This document shows positions 52,078 through 59,989 of a DNA stretch of 64,000 nucleotides, one piece after another. This DNA comes from Maribacter litoralis. GTDB taxonomy: Bacteria > Bacteroidota > Bacteroidia > Flavobacteriales > Flavobacteriaceae. The notes below the pieces were generated by a model, which saw only the letters and a program-made list of their open reading frames with translations, was not told the origin of the DNA and ran no database searches. Within the stretch, counting starts at the first letter, position 1. Every line of letters starts with the position of its first letter. The position numbers were made by a program, and so were the translations under genes. The DNA is taken from the NCBI RefSeq assembly GCF_003075045.1, contig NZ_QCZD01000008.1, positions 1 through 64,000 of the forward strand. The letters run 5' to 3'.

Positions 52078-55000
52078 ATGCTACATCAACTACAGATTAA
52101 AAATTATAAGACCTTAAGCGGTATCACCCAAGATATACAATTGTCATATCAGGTATTTGGTAAAAAGCTACATACAGCACCTATTATTTTGGTGAACCAT
52201 GCATTGACCGGTAACTCAAATGTAACCGGAGAAAATGGTTGGTGGTCTTCCTTGATCGGGGAGGAAAAGTGTATTGATACAAATAAGTATACCATTTTGG
52301 CATTTAATATTCCCGGTAACGGTCATGATAAGTTCGTGATTGAAAACTATAAGGATTTTGTAGCTGGTGATGTGGCTAGAATGTTCTTATTGGGCTTGGA
52401 GCAATTGAAAATAGAACGTTTGTTCGCTTTGATCGGTGGTTCTTTAGGTGGAGGTATTGCGTGGGAAATGGCAGCCTTACACCCAACCTTAACTGAGCAT
52501 TTGATACCTGTAGCATCAGATTGGAAATCTACCGATTGGTTAATTGCCAATTGCCAAATTCAAGAACAGTTTTTGGTAAACTCTAAGCAGCCCGTACATG
52601 ATGCACGCATGCATGCCATGTTGTGTTATAGAACTCCGGCTTCCTTTAAAGAACGCTTTAAGCGAAGTACCAATGAAGAATTGCAGGTGTTTAATGTAGA
52701 GAGTTGGTTAATGCATCATGGCGATAAACTGCAGGAACGTTTTCAGTTATCTGCCTATAAATTGATGAATCAATTATTAAAGACCATTGATGTTACTAGA
52801 GATGGTGATGAGAATTTCATCAAACTACAAAATAGCGATACCAATATCCATATTTTAGGGGTGGATTCTGATATGTTCTTTACCGCCCAAGAAAACAAAG
52901 ATACGTTTAAGCAGCTGGCGCAGGCAAAAAGTAATGTTACCTATGGTGAAGTACAGTCATTACACGGGCATGATGCATTTTTGATTGAATTTGACCAAAT
53001 GGAGAAATTGCTGACGGGTATTTTTAATACCAATGGTAATATCCAGAAAATCAAGATTTTGAAGTTTGGCGGTAAGTCACTGAGCAATGGCGAAGGTTTA
53101 GAACGTGTACTTGATATAGTTACACAAAAGGTCAAGAACAATGAGAATGTAGCCATGGTAGTATCCGCTAGGGAAAAAGCAACCGATCAGTTGGAAGATA
53201 TGCTGGAGAAAGCTGCCCAAGGAAAGGATTATAAAGCAGATTTTGAAGCCCTGGAAAAATATCAGAACCAAGCTTATAAAAATGTGAGTTTGTCTACTGA
53301 ATTTAAAGGGTTGGCAAAGTTATATGAAGGTGTTTCCTTATTGGGTGATTATAGTGCGAAAATTAAAGATGAGGTACTTGCCTACGGTGAGTTGATCTCC
53401 GCGAAATTGGTAACGAAGTTGTTGATAGGTAAAGGCATCAATGCGAAGCTGGTAGATACACGTGAGCTCATAAAAACCGATGATACTTTTGGCGATGCCA
53501 AGGTGTTGGAGGCGGAATCGAAAGAACGTGTATTGTTGAAATTTGCTGAAATTCCTAAGGATACCGTTGCCGTGGTAACCGGTTTTATAGCATCGACCCT
53601 GGATGGGGAAACAACAACCTTGGGAAGAAACGGAAGTAATTATTCCGCAGCATTGATAGCAAATTTCTTAGATGCCGAAGAGTTGCAGAACTATACACAT
53701 GTAGATGGTATCTATACCGCAAACCCTGATTATGTGCCAGAAGCGAAAAGATTGGCAAACCTTTCTTATGAGGAAGCCAATGAGCTTGCGAATTTTGGGG
53801 CTACTATTTTACATGCCAAAACCATAATACCGCTAATTGAAAAGAACATTCCTTTACGTATTTTAAATACCTACAATGATGATAATGAAGGTACGTTGAT
53901 CAGTGCAAAATCTAGTAAAGAAGGTATTAAATCGCTTTCTGTTATAGAAGATGTTGCCATGATCAATATTGAAGGTCGTGGACTGTTAGGTAAAGTAGGT
54001 GTGGATGCCAGAATATTTAAGGCATTGCAGGCTAGTAATATTAGTGTAAGTATTATTTCTCAAGGTTCTTCGGAAAGAGGTATCGGGCTGGTAGTAAAGA
54101 AAGACAAGGCAAAAAGAGCAAAACTGGCGCTAGAAAATGAGTTCAGCAACGATTTTGAGTCTAAAGATGTAAATATGATTACGGTGATGGACGATGTTTC
54201 GATAATCTCTATTGTTGGTCAAGATTTAAGTACATTTCATAATCCGTTCAATGCATTGATCAAAAACCAAATAGTGCCGTTGTTGTTCAATAATACGGTG
54301 TCTGGTAATAACGTGAGTTTGGTGGTTAAAAAGTCCGATTTGCACAAGGCTGTGAACGTAATGCATGGTCAGGTATTCGGTATTAGTAAGAAAATAAATA
54401 TCCTCATTTTCGGTCATGGCAATGTAGGAGGCACCTTAATAGACCAGATATTGGAATCTGCAGAAACCATTAAAACCCGTAAGCGCTTGGATCTTCGTGT
54501 TTTTGGTATAGCGAACTCTAAAAATATACTGCTGAACGAGAAAGGCATTGCAAAAAATTGGAAAACGCAATTAAAGCAAAAAGGGAAATCATATAAAATT
54601 GATGATGTTTTTGACTTTGCGAAACGTCACCATTTAGAGAATTTAATCGTTATTGATAATACGGCGAGCAAAGACTTTGTAGCCAATTACTTTGAATTTG
54701 TTGAACACGGTTTTGATATTGTTTCATCCAATAAAATTGCCAATACCTTACGTTACGATTTTTATCAACTGTTGCGTGAAGAGCTGCAAAAAAATCAGAA
54801 ACAGTATTTGTACGAAACAAATGTGGGAGCGGGATTACCGTTAATAGATACCATTAAGTTGTTGCATTTGTCCGGTGAAAATATTACGAGAATTAAAGGG
54901 GTGTTCTCGGGTTCTTTAAGTTATATATTCAATACCTTCTCAGAAGTAGATGTGCCGTTTTCGTCTATTCTAAAAGATGCGATGCAGAAAGGATTTACAG

Positions 55001-55464
55001 AGCCCGATCCAAGAGAAGATTTATCGGGCAATGACGTAGGGCGTAAATTATTGATATTGGCGCGCGAGTTAGATTTACATAATGAGTTTGCCGATATTAA
55101 CATAGAGAACTTAATACCTAAAAAATTACAAGAAGGAGATGTTGATTTCTTCTTGGAACATTTAGATGTTTTGGATACGAAGTTCAATGAAATTAAAAAG
55201 AACCAAAAACCTGATCATGTACTTAGGTATGTAGGGGATTTACATGGTAACCTTCAAAAAGAAAAAGGAGTGTTAGATGTAAAACTGATTTCCGTACCAA
55301 AAGAAAGTGCTTTGGGGCAGGTAAAAGGATCAGATTCCATCATTGAAATTTATACGGAATCTTACGGGGAAAATCCGTTAGTGATTCAAGGCGCAGGTGC
55401 AGGAGCGGCAGTTACCGCAAGAGGGGTTTTTGGAGATATATTGAGGATTGCGGAGAAAGGGTAG
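52078..55464 (+). CDS. fused homoserine O-acetyltransferase - aspartokinase - homoserine dehydrogenase
   Basis: 1128 aa. Residues 1-318 are an alpha/beta hydrolase of the MetX type, with Ser122 in GGSLGGG, an acidic residue near 263 (GVDSD) and His298 (HGHDAF). Residues about 322-600 are aspartokinase (KFGGKSLS at 329-336, then two ACT modules to about 765). Residues about 772-1128 are homoserine dehydrogenase, starting INILIFGHGNVGG and including SNKIANTLRYDFY and the GVFSGSLSYIFN motif. One chain thus carries steps 1, 3 and 4 from aspartate to O-acetylhomoserine; aspartate-semialdehyde dehydrogenase must come from elsewhere. It sits directly downstream of metY, which uses its product. Frame is continuous. 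Confidence 0.92.
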   Translation: MLHQLQIKNYKTLSGITQDIQLSYQVFGKKLHTAPIILVNHALTGNSNVTGENGWWSSLIGEEKCIDTNKYTILAFNIPGNGHDKFVIENYKDFVAGDVARMFLLGLEQLKIERLFALIGGSLGGGIAWEMAALHPTLTEHLIPVASDWKSTDWLIANCQIQEQFLVNSKQPVHDARMHAMLCYRTPASFKERFKRSTNEELQVFNVESWLMHHGDKLQERFQLSAYKLMNQLLKTIDVTRDGDENFIKLQNSDTNIHILGVDSDMFFTAQENKDTFKQLAQAKSNVTYGEVQSLHGHDAFLIEFDQMEKLLTGIFNTNGNIQKIKILKFGGKSLSNGEGLERVLDIVTQKVKNNENVAMVVSAREKATDQLEDMLEKAAQGKDYKADFEALEKYQNQAYKNVSLSTEFKGLAKLYEGVSLLGDYSAKIKDEVLAYGELISAKLVTKLLIGKGINAKLVDTRELIKTDDTFGDAKVLEAESKERVLLKFAEIPKDTVAVVTGFIASTLDGETTTLGRNGSNYSAALIANFLDAEELQNYTHVDGIYTANPDYVPEAKRLANLSYEEANELANFGATILHAKTIIPLIEKNIPLRILNTYNDDNEGTLISAKSSKEGIKSLSVIEDVAMINIEGRGLLGKVGVDARIFKALQASNISVSIISQGSSERGIGLVVKKDKAKRAKLALENEFSNDFESKDVNMITVMDDVSIISIVGQDLSTFHNPFNALIKNQIVPLLFNNTVSGNNVSLVVKKSDLHKAVNVMHGQVFGISKKINILIFGHGNVGGTLIDQILESAETIKTRKRLDLRVFGIANSKNILLNEKGIAKNWKTQLKQKGKSYKIDDVFDFAKRHHLENLIVIDNTASKDFVANYFEFVEHGFDIVSSNKIANTLRYDFYQLLREELQKNQKQYLYETNVGAGLPLIDTIKLLHLSGENITRIKGVFSGSLSYIFNTFSEVDVPFSSILKDAMQKGFTEPDPREDLSGNDVGRKLLILARELDLHNEFADINIENLIPKKLQEGDVDFFLEHLDVLDTKFNEIKKNQKPDHVLRYVGDLHGNLQKEKGVLDVKLISVPKESALGQVKGSDSIIEIYTESYGENPLVIQGAGAGAAVTARGVFGDILRIAEKG

Positions 55465-55467
55465 GAC

Positions 55468-55502
55468 AAGTACAAAGTACAAAGTCAAAAGTGCGAAGTA
55501 CA
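55468..55502. repeat. heptanucleotide array upstream of metZ-like gene
   Basis: Five units in 7-bp phase with consensus AAGTACA (AAGTACA twice, AAGTCAA, AAGTGCG, AAGTACA). It starts four bases after the fusion gene stop. Confidence 0.75.
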
Positions 55503-55538
55503 TGAAAGAAGAAATTCGAATAGAAAAGAATTAGTACA

Positions 55539-56711
55539 ATGAACAAGAACAACAATAAATTTGAAACGAACGCCATACGTACGCAATTGAAACGTACAGA
55601 GAATTTGGAGCATTCAGTTCCGCTATACTTAACGTCTAGTTTTGTATTTGAAGATGCGGAAGATATGCGTGCGTCGTTTGCTGAAGAGAAAGAGCGTAAT
55701 ATATACTCAAGATATTCGAATCCGAATTCATCTGAGTTTATAGAAAAAGTATGTCAGATGGAAGGTGCAGAAAGCGGATTCGCATTTGCATCGGGTATGG
55801 CGGCTGTGTTTTCTACTTTGGCAGCTTTGTTAGATAGTGGTGATCATGTGTTGTCTGCAAGAAGCATATTTGGCTCAACACACTCATTGTTTACCAATTT
55901 CTTCCCAAAATGGAATATTAATCATACTTATTTTAAGATTGATGAATTGGACAAATTAGAAAGTCTGATCACACCGAAAACCAAAATAATCTATGCGGAG
56001 ACACCCACTAATCCTGGTGTTGATGTGTTGGATTTAGAAGAGCTGGGTAAGATTGCAAAGAGGCATAATTTGATCCTGGTAATCGATAATTGTTTTGCAT
56101 CACCTTATTTGCAACAGCCTATTAAGTTTGGTGCGGATTTGGTTATTCACTCTGGTACAAAATTGATGGATGGTCAAGGCAGGGTATTGGCGGGCATTAC
56201 CGTAGGGAGTGCAGCGTTGATGGATAAAGTATACCGTTTTTCACGAATTACGGGTCCGGCGTTATCACCTTTCAATGCCTGGGTACTTTCTAAAAGTTTG
56301 GAAACACTTGCTATACGTGTAGACCGACACTGTGATAATGCCTTGAAATTAGCGGAATTCTTAGAGGGGAATGATAAAGTGAATTGGGTAAAATATCCAT
56401 TCTTAAAATCACATCCTAAATACGAGATTGCTAAAAAGCAAATGAAAGCTGGTGGTTGTGTGGTTGCTTTTGAGGTTAAAGGCGGTTTAGTAGCAGGTAG
56501 GGAATTTTTCGATTCCATTAAATTATTGTCCCTTTCTGCAAACTTAGGCGATTCAAGAACTATAGTAACGCATCCTGCATCAACAACACATAGTAAATTG
56601 AGCGTAGAGGAACGTGCTGCCGTGGGAATCTCAGATGGTACGGTAAGAATTTCGGTGGGTCTGGAGCATATAGATGATATTATTGCAGATATCGCTCAAG
56701 CTTTAGGATAA
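55539..56711 (+). CDS. metZ: PLP-dependent transsulfuration-family enzyme (O-succinylhomoserine sulfhydrylase-like)
   Basis: 390 aa, shorter than MetY and closer to MetZ/MetB. PLP lysine Lys208 in HSGTKLMDGQGR; YSRYSNPN (57-64) and the C-terminal RISVGLEHIDDII are typical. It belongs to the methionine cluster downstream of the fusion. Because O-acetylhomoserine is the predicted donor here, it may accept that substrate rather than the succinyl ester. Cystathionine synthase or lyase activity is a further option. Ends at a strong terminator. Confidence 0.85.
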   Translation: MNKNNNKFETNAIRTQLKRTENLEHSVPLYLTSSFVFEDAEDMRASFAEEKERNIYSRYSNPNSSEFIEKVCQMEGAESGFAFASGMAAVFSTLAALLDSGDHVLSARSIFGSTHSLFTNFFPKWNINHTYFKIDELDKLESLITPKTKIIYAETPTNPGVDVLDLEELGKIAKRHNLILVIDNCFASPYLQQPIKFGADLVIHSGTKLMDGQGRVLAGITVGSAALMDKVYRFSRITGPALSPFNAWVLSKSLETLAIRVDRHCDNALKLAEFLEGNDKVNWVKYPFLKSHPKYEIAKKQMKAGGCVVAFEVKGGLVAGREFFDSIKLLSLSANLGDSRTIVTHPASTTHSKLSVEERAAVGISDGTVRISVGLEHIDDIIADIAQALG

Positions 56712-56730
56712 TCCGAAAAGTATTAGAAAC

Positions 56731-56761
56731 AAAAAAGCCCGGTACAAACCGGGCTTTTTTT
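56731..56761 (+). terminator. bidirectional terminator of the met cluster
   Basis: AAAAAAGCCCGG (56731-56742) / CCGGGCTTTTTT (56749-56760) around TACAAA. It serves the rightward metZ-like gene and the leftward lipocalin-like gene. Confidence 0.93.
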
Positions 56762-56778
56762 ATGTATTAGAGAGAATA

Positions 56779-57306
56779 TTATTTACTTAATGTCATATTG
56801 TAAGTTGCGCTAACACTAGTAGTGGCGCCAAAGAAATCAACTGTTTCATCAATTTCATATCGAAGGGACATTTTAGAATCTGTTAGTTCCGTAATGGTGA
56901 ATCCTACTTCTTCTTCACCAGAACCGAAATATAATGTACTACCATCTAGTCGCCATTCATCACTTTCAAAAAAGTCTTCACCAGTTTCTTCATCTGTAGA
57001 AGTTTCTCCCATAACCGTCGTCGTTACCACTGTAGTGTAAGAACCTTCACTGGTTACTATGTTAGGGTTTTCAGAAAAGGTAACAACGGTATCAAAATCT
57101 TTGCCAACGGCTGTAAATGTGGTTGGTATAGAAGTGCCATCAAAATTGGTGTCTGATCTACCGTCCTTTGTTTCAAGAGCGGTAAGGTTCCATGTGCCTA
57201 CAATTTCAGCCTCACTGGCATTTGTAACGGCATCTTCATCGTTTGAACATGATGTGAACGCCAAAGCAAATACACTCAATAGCGTAGAAAAGAAAATTTT
57301 TTTCAT
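56779..57306 (-). CDS. lipocalin-like lipoprotein
   Basis: 175 aa. Signal peptide with lipobox FTSC (Cys20) and an acidic SNDEDAV start. IVGTWNLTALETKDG (from residue 35) is the opening of the lipocalin-like domain common in Bacteroidota lipoproteins. Beta-rich with no catalytic motif. The ligand is unknown. Divergent from the Rrf2 gene. Confidence 0.8.
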   Translation of the reverse strand: MKKIFFSTLLSVFALAFTSCSNDEDAVTNASEAEIVGTWNLTALETKDGRSDTNFDGTSIPTTFTAVGKDFDTVVTFSENPNIVTSEGSYTTVVTTTVMGETSTDEETGEDFFESDEWRLDGSTLYFGSGEEEVGFTITELTDSKMSLRYEIDETVDFFGATTSVSATYNMTLSK

Positions 57307-57395
57307 GATTTGTTTTTAAGGTTGCCCACTATTAACGTTAAAATTGTGGTCTTAAGTATTTCATACATATTTTATTATTTGGCTATCTTAGCATC

Positions 57396-57806
57396 ATGCT
57401 CTCGAAAAAGACAAAATATGGTTTAAAAGCGCTTTCTTACCTAGCGGCGCAACCAGACAAGAAGCCTATTCAAATCTCTGAAATTGCAGAGAAGGAAAAT
57501 ATCTCTCAAAAATTCTTGGAAAGCATTTTGCTGAGTTTAAGAAAAACAGGATTCTTAGGTTCAAAAAAAGGTAAAGGTGGTGGTTATTATCTACTAAGGT
57601 CTCCCGAAGATATTTCTATGACCGATGTAATGAGAGTGTTAGAAGGTCCTATTGCAATGGTGCCTTGTGTTAGCCTTAATTTTTATGAAACATGTGATGA
57701 TTGTCCAGATGAAAATACATGTTCCGTTCATAAACTAATGCTTCAGGTACGTGATAGTGCCTTAGATGTTTATAGAAATAATACATTGAAAGATATTATC
57801 TCTTAA
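57396..57806 (+). CDS. Rrf2-family regulator with Fe-S-type cysteines
   Basis: 136 aa. The N-terminal winged helix contains TKYGLKALSYLA (6-17) and ISQKFLESILLSLRKTGFLGSKKGKGGGY (core from 36), as in IscR and CymR. Cysteines at 91, 100, 103 and 109 with His112 resemble the IscR cluster site; Cys103-x5-Cys109-x2-His112 has the same spacing as IscR Cys98, Cys104 and His107. It may sense Fe-S status or sulfur supply. Sulfate assimilation genes start 200 bp downstream. A shared 16-bp motif before them is a candidate operator. Confidence 0.87.
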   Translation: MLSKKTKYGLKALSYLAAQPDKKPIQISEIAEKENISQKFLESILLSLRKTGFLGSKKGKGGGYYLLRSPEDISMTDVMRVLEGPIAMVPCVSLNFYETCDDCPDENTCSVHKLMLQVRDSALDVYRNNTLKDIIS

Positions 57807-57890
57807 GTCGCATAAAATTATTCTATTTCTTTTTTATTGATAATCAATCTATTGCGAAATATGAATTTTTCTCATCCATTTGTTAATAAT

Positions 57891-57906
57891 CTACTAAATC
57901 TATAGG
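57891..57906 (+). promoter_or_regulatory. putative cys operator, site A
   Basis: CTACTAAATCTATAGG, followed by GTAAT. It shares 14 of 16 bases with site C and 12 of 16 with site B. About 80 bases upstream of the predicted start point of the cysH operon. Confidence 0.55.
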
Positions 57907-57928
57907 GTAATGGAAATTTATCTAGAAT

Positions 57929-57963
57929 TTTGGCGACTACTTTGAAAATATATACTATTTTTG
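57929..57963 (+). promoter_or_regulatory. promoter of the DUF2061-cysHDN operon
   Basis: -33 TTTG (57929-57932), 23-base spacer, -7 TATTTTTG (57956-57963). The start point is expected near 57970, at the first base of site B. Confidence 0.55.
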
Positions 57964-57969
57964 AAAACT

Positions 57970-57985
57970 CTATTAAATTAGTAGG
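57970..57985 (+). promoter_or_regulatory. putative cys operator, site B
   Basis: CTATTAAATTAGTAGG, also followed by GTAAT as in site A. It overlaps the predicted transcription start, so a bound protein could block transcription. Confidence 0.55.
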
Positions 57986-58007
57986 GTAATAAAAATTACG
58001 TAAAAAG

Positions 58008-58271
58008 ATGATTGCAGATCAACTTGTTTTGAATAAGAAAGAGTCTAAAACGACCTATAAGGAAGATAAAACGTCAGAGAAACCGCTACGTAGTATTGCT
58101 AAAGCATTTAGTTGGAGAGTAATAGGTACCTTGGATACTTTGGTGATTTCCTATTTGTTAACCGGTAAAATATCACTTGCAGCCTCCATTGCGTCTATAG
58201 ATTTTGTAACGAAAATGGTATTGTACTTTTTTCACGAAAGAATCTGGAATTTGGTTAAGTGGGGTAAATAG
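58008..58271 (+). CDS. DUF2061 membrane protein
   Basis: 87 aa. A basic N-terminal tail is followed by SWRVIGTLDTLVISYLLTG, SLAASIASIDFVTKMVLYFFHERIWN and WG near the C-terminus, which is the DUF2061 pattern with two membrane segments. Such proteins are often encoded with sulfate assimilation genes, as here where cysH follows 14 bp later. A role in sulfate or sulfite movement has been suggested by context only. Confidence 0.88.
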   Translation: MIADQLVLNKKESKTTYKEDKTSEKPLRSIAKAFSWRVIGTLDTLVISYLLTGKISLAASIASIDFVTKMVLYFFHERIWNLVKWGK

Positions 58272-58285
58272 AAAAGAAAAGGATT

Positions 58286-58909
58286 ATGGCATTGACAGAA
58301 GCACAAGTTCAACAATTGAACGTTCAATTTAAAGGCATACCACCAGAAGAGATTATTTCTTGGGCAGTAAAACATGCTCAGACTCCTGTTGTAACAACAA
58401 ATTTTAGACCTTATGAAGTAGCTATTTTACATGCTGTTTCCGGGGTAAGAAAAGATATTCCTGTGATTTGGTGCGATACCGGGTATAATACACCTAAAAC
58501 GTATAAGCATGCAGAGGAGTTGATCAATAGGTTGAATTTAAACGTTAAATTATATGTGCCTAAGCAAACAACTGCACATAGGGATGCCGTTATGGGTATA
58601 CCTCAAATAGATGATCCTAGACATGCCGAGTTTACTGAGCAAGTAAAGTTGGAGCCTTTTAAAAGAGCTATGACCGATTTTAAACCTGATGTTTGGTTTA
58701 CTAACCTTAGAAAAGGGCAGACCGCACATAGGGATAGCTTGGATATTTTAAGTTTAAGTAAAGACGGCGTTTTAAAAGTGAGTCCGTTTTACCATTGGAA
58801 CGATACGCAGTTAGATACCTATTTAAATAAATATGATCTACCAAATGAGCACAACTATTTTGATCCTACCAAAGTGTTGGCAAATAGGGAATGTGGATTG
58901 CACAGTTAA
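58286..58909 (+). CDS. cysH: phosphoadenylyl-sulfate reductase (CysH family)
   Basis: 207 aa. Reduces activated sulfate to sulfite. The catalytic cysteine is Cys203 in the C-terminal ECGLH motif. TTNFRPYEVAIL (about 37-48), WCDTGYNTPKTYKHAEEL (about 68-85) and NLRKGQTAHRDSL form the substrate site. The CC and CxxC pairs that bind an Fe-S cluster in APS reductases are absent, so PAPS should be the substrate. No APS kinase gene is present in the window, which leaves the source of PAPS open. Member of the cys operon. Confidence 0.9.
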   Translation: MALTEAQVQQLNVQFKGIPPEEIISWAVKHAQTPVVTTNFRPYEVAILHAVSGVRKDIPVIWCDTGYNTPKTYKHAEELINRLNLNVKLYVPKQTTAHRDAVMGIPQIDDPRHAEFTEQVKLEPFKRAMTDFKPDVWFTNLRKGQTAHRDSLDILSLSKDGVLKVSPFYHWNDTQLDTYLNKYDLPNEHNYFDPTKVLANRECGLHS

Positions 58910-58956
58910 TTAGAGGTAGTAGAAAAGAATAAAGATAATTGATCTAAAAAATTAGA

Positions 58957-59907
58957 ATGAGTAATACAAGCACGGAATTGGAGGTAACACCTTCTCTAGA
59001 CCTTTTAAAAGATACATCTCATATAAACGCCCTTGAAAATGAGGCGATTTATATCATTAGAGAGGTTGCAGCTCAGTTTGAGAAGCCTGTTCTTTTGTTT
59101 TCGGGGGGTAAAGACTCGATTACATTGGTACGTTTGGCACAAAAGGCGTTTTGGCCTTCAAAAATTCCCTTCCCATTAATGCATATTGATACCGGTCATA
59201 ACTTTCCTGAAACAATCGAGTTTAGAGATAGATTGGTAGAAGAGTTGGGTCTTGAATTGATTGTGCGAAATGTACAAGATTCAATTGATCAAGGTAAGGT
59301 TAAAGAAGAATCGGGTAGGTATTCAAGTAGAAATAGCTTGCAGACGACGACCTTGTTAGATGCAATCGAAGAGTTTAAGTTCGATGCGTGTATAGGTGGT
59401 GCTCGTAGAGATGAAGAAAAGGCACGTGCTAAAGAACGTATTTTCTCTGTTCGTGATGATTTCGGACAGTGGGATGAGCGTAATCAGCGCCCAGAGTTAT
59501 TCGATATGTTGAACGGACAAATAGAATTGGGTCAGAACGTTAGAGTGTTCCCAATTTCTAACTGGACGGAATTAGATGTTTGGTCTTATATCAAAGAAGA
59601 GCAAATCGAAATCCCTTCTATCTATTTCGCACACAAGCGTAAAACATTCTTAAGGGATGGTATGATCTGGTCTGCAGAAGATGGCATCGTATTTAGGGAA
59701 GAAGATGAGGTTGTAGAAGAAAGATTGGTGCGTTTCCGTACCGTGGGTGATATGTCTTGTACGGCAGCCGTACTTTCAGATGCAGAAACTATTGATAAAG
59801 TAGTAGAGGAAATTAGGGATTCATCCATTTCCGAGCGTGGCGCACGTATTGACGACAAGCGTTCAGAAGCGGCAATGGAGAAAAGAAAACAACAAGGATA
59901 TTTTTAA
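58957..59907 (+). CDS. cysD: sulfate adenylyltransferase subunit 2
   Basis: 316 aa. PP-loop ATP pyrophosphatase that makes APS from sulfate and ATP. FSGGKDSITLVRLA (about 48-61) is the PP-loop; HIDTGHNFPETIEFRD (about 78-93) and GGARRDEEKARAKERIFS complete the active site. It works with the CysN GTPase encoded next. The gap to cysN contains an inverted pair of heptanucleotide arrays. Confidence 0.96.
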   Translation: MSNTSTELEVTPSLDLLKDTSHINALENEAIYIIREVAAQFEKPVLLFSGGKDSITLVRLAQKAFWPSKIPFPLMHIDTGHNFPETIEFRDRLVEELGLELIVRNVQDSIDQGKVKEESGRYSSRNSLQTTTLLDAIEEFKFDACIGGARRDEEKARAKERIFSVRDDFGQWDERNQRPELFDMLNGQIELGQNVRVFPISNWTELDVWSYIKEEQIEIPSIYFAHKRKTFLRDGMIWSAEDGIVFREEDEVVEERLVRFRTVGDMSCTAAVLSDAETIDKVVEEIRDSSISERGARIDDKRSEAAMEKRKQQGYF

Positions 59908-59911
59908 TCTG

Positions 59912-59984
59912 GTTGATAGTTGTTAGTTGTTCGTTGATAGTAGATCACGAATAAAACTAACAACCAACAACCGACAACGAACAA
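59912..59984. repeat. inverted pair of heptanucleotide arrays before cysN
   Basis: Left array of four GTTGNTN units (59912-59939) and right array of four units in 7-bp phase (CTAACAA, CCAACAA, CCGACAA, CGAACAA; 59957-59984). The arms can pair, with a perfect 11-bp core GTTGTTCGTTG (59926-59936) / CAACGAACAAC (59975-59985). The hairpin ends five bases before the cysN start codon. Confidence 0.8.
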
Positions 59985-59989
59985 CGAAA

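Noticed and set aside
59927-59989. Longer N-terminus for CysN
   Set aside because: It would translate the heptamer array into low-complexity sequence absent from the family.
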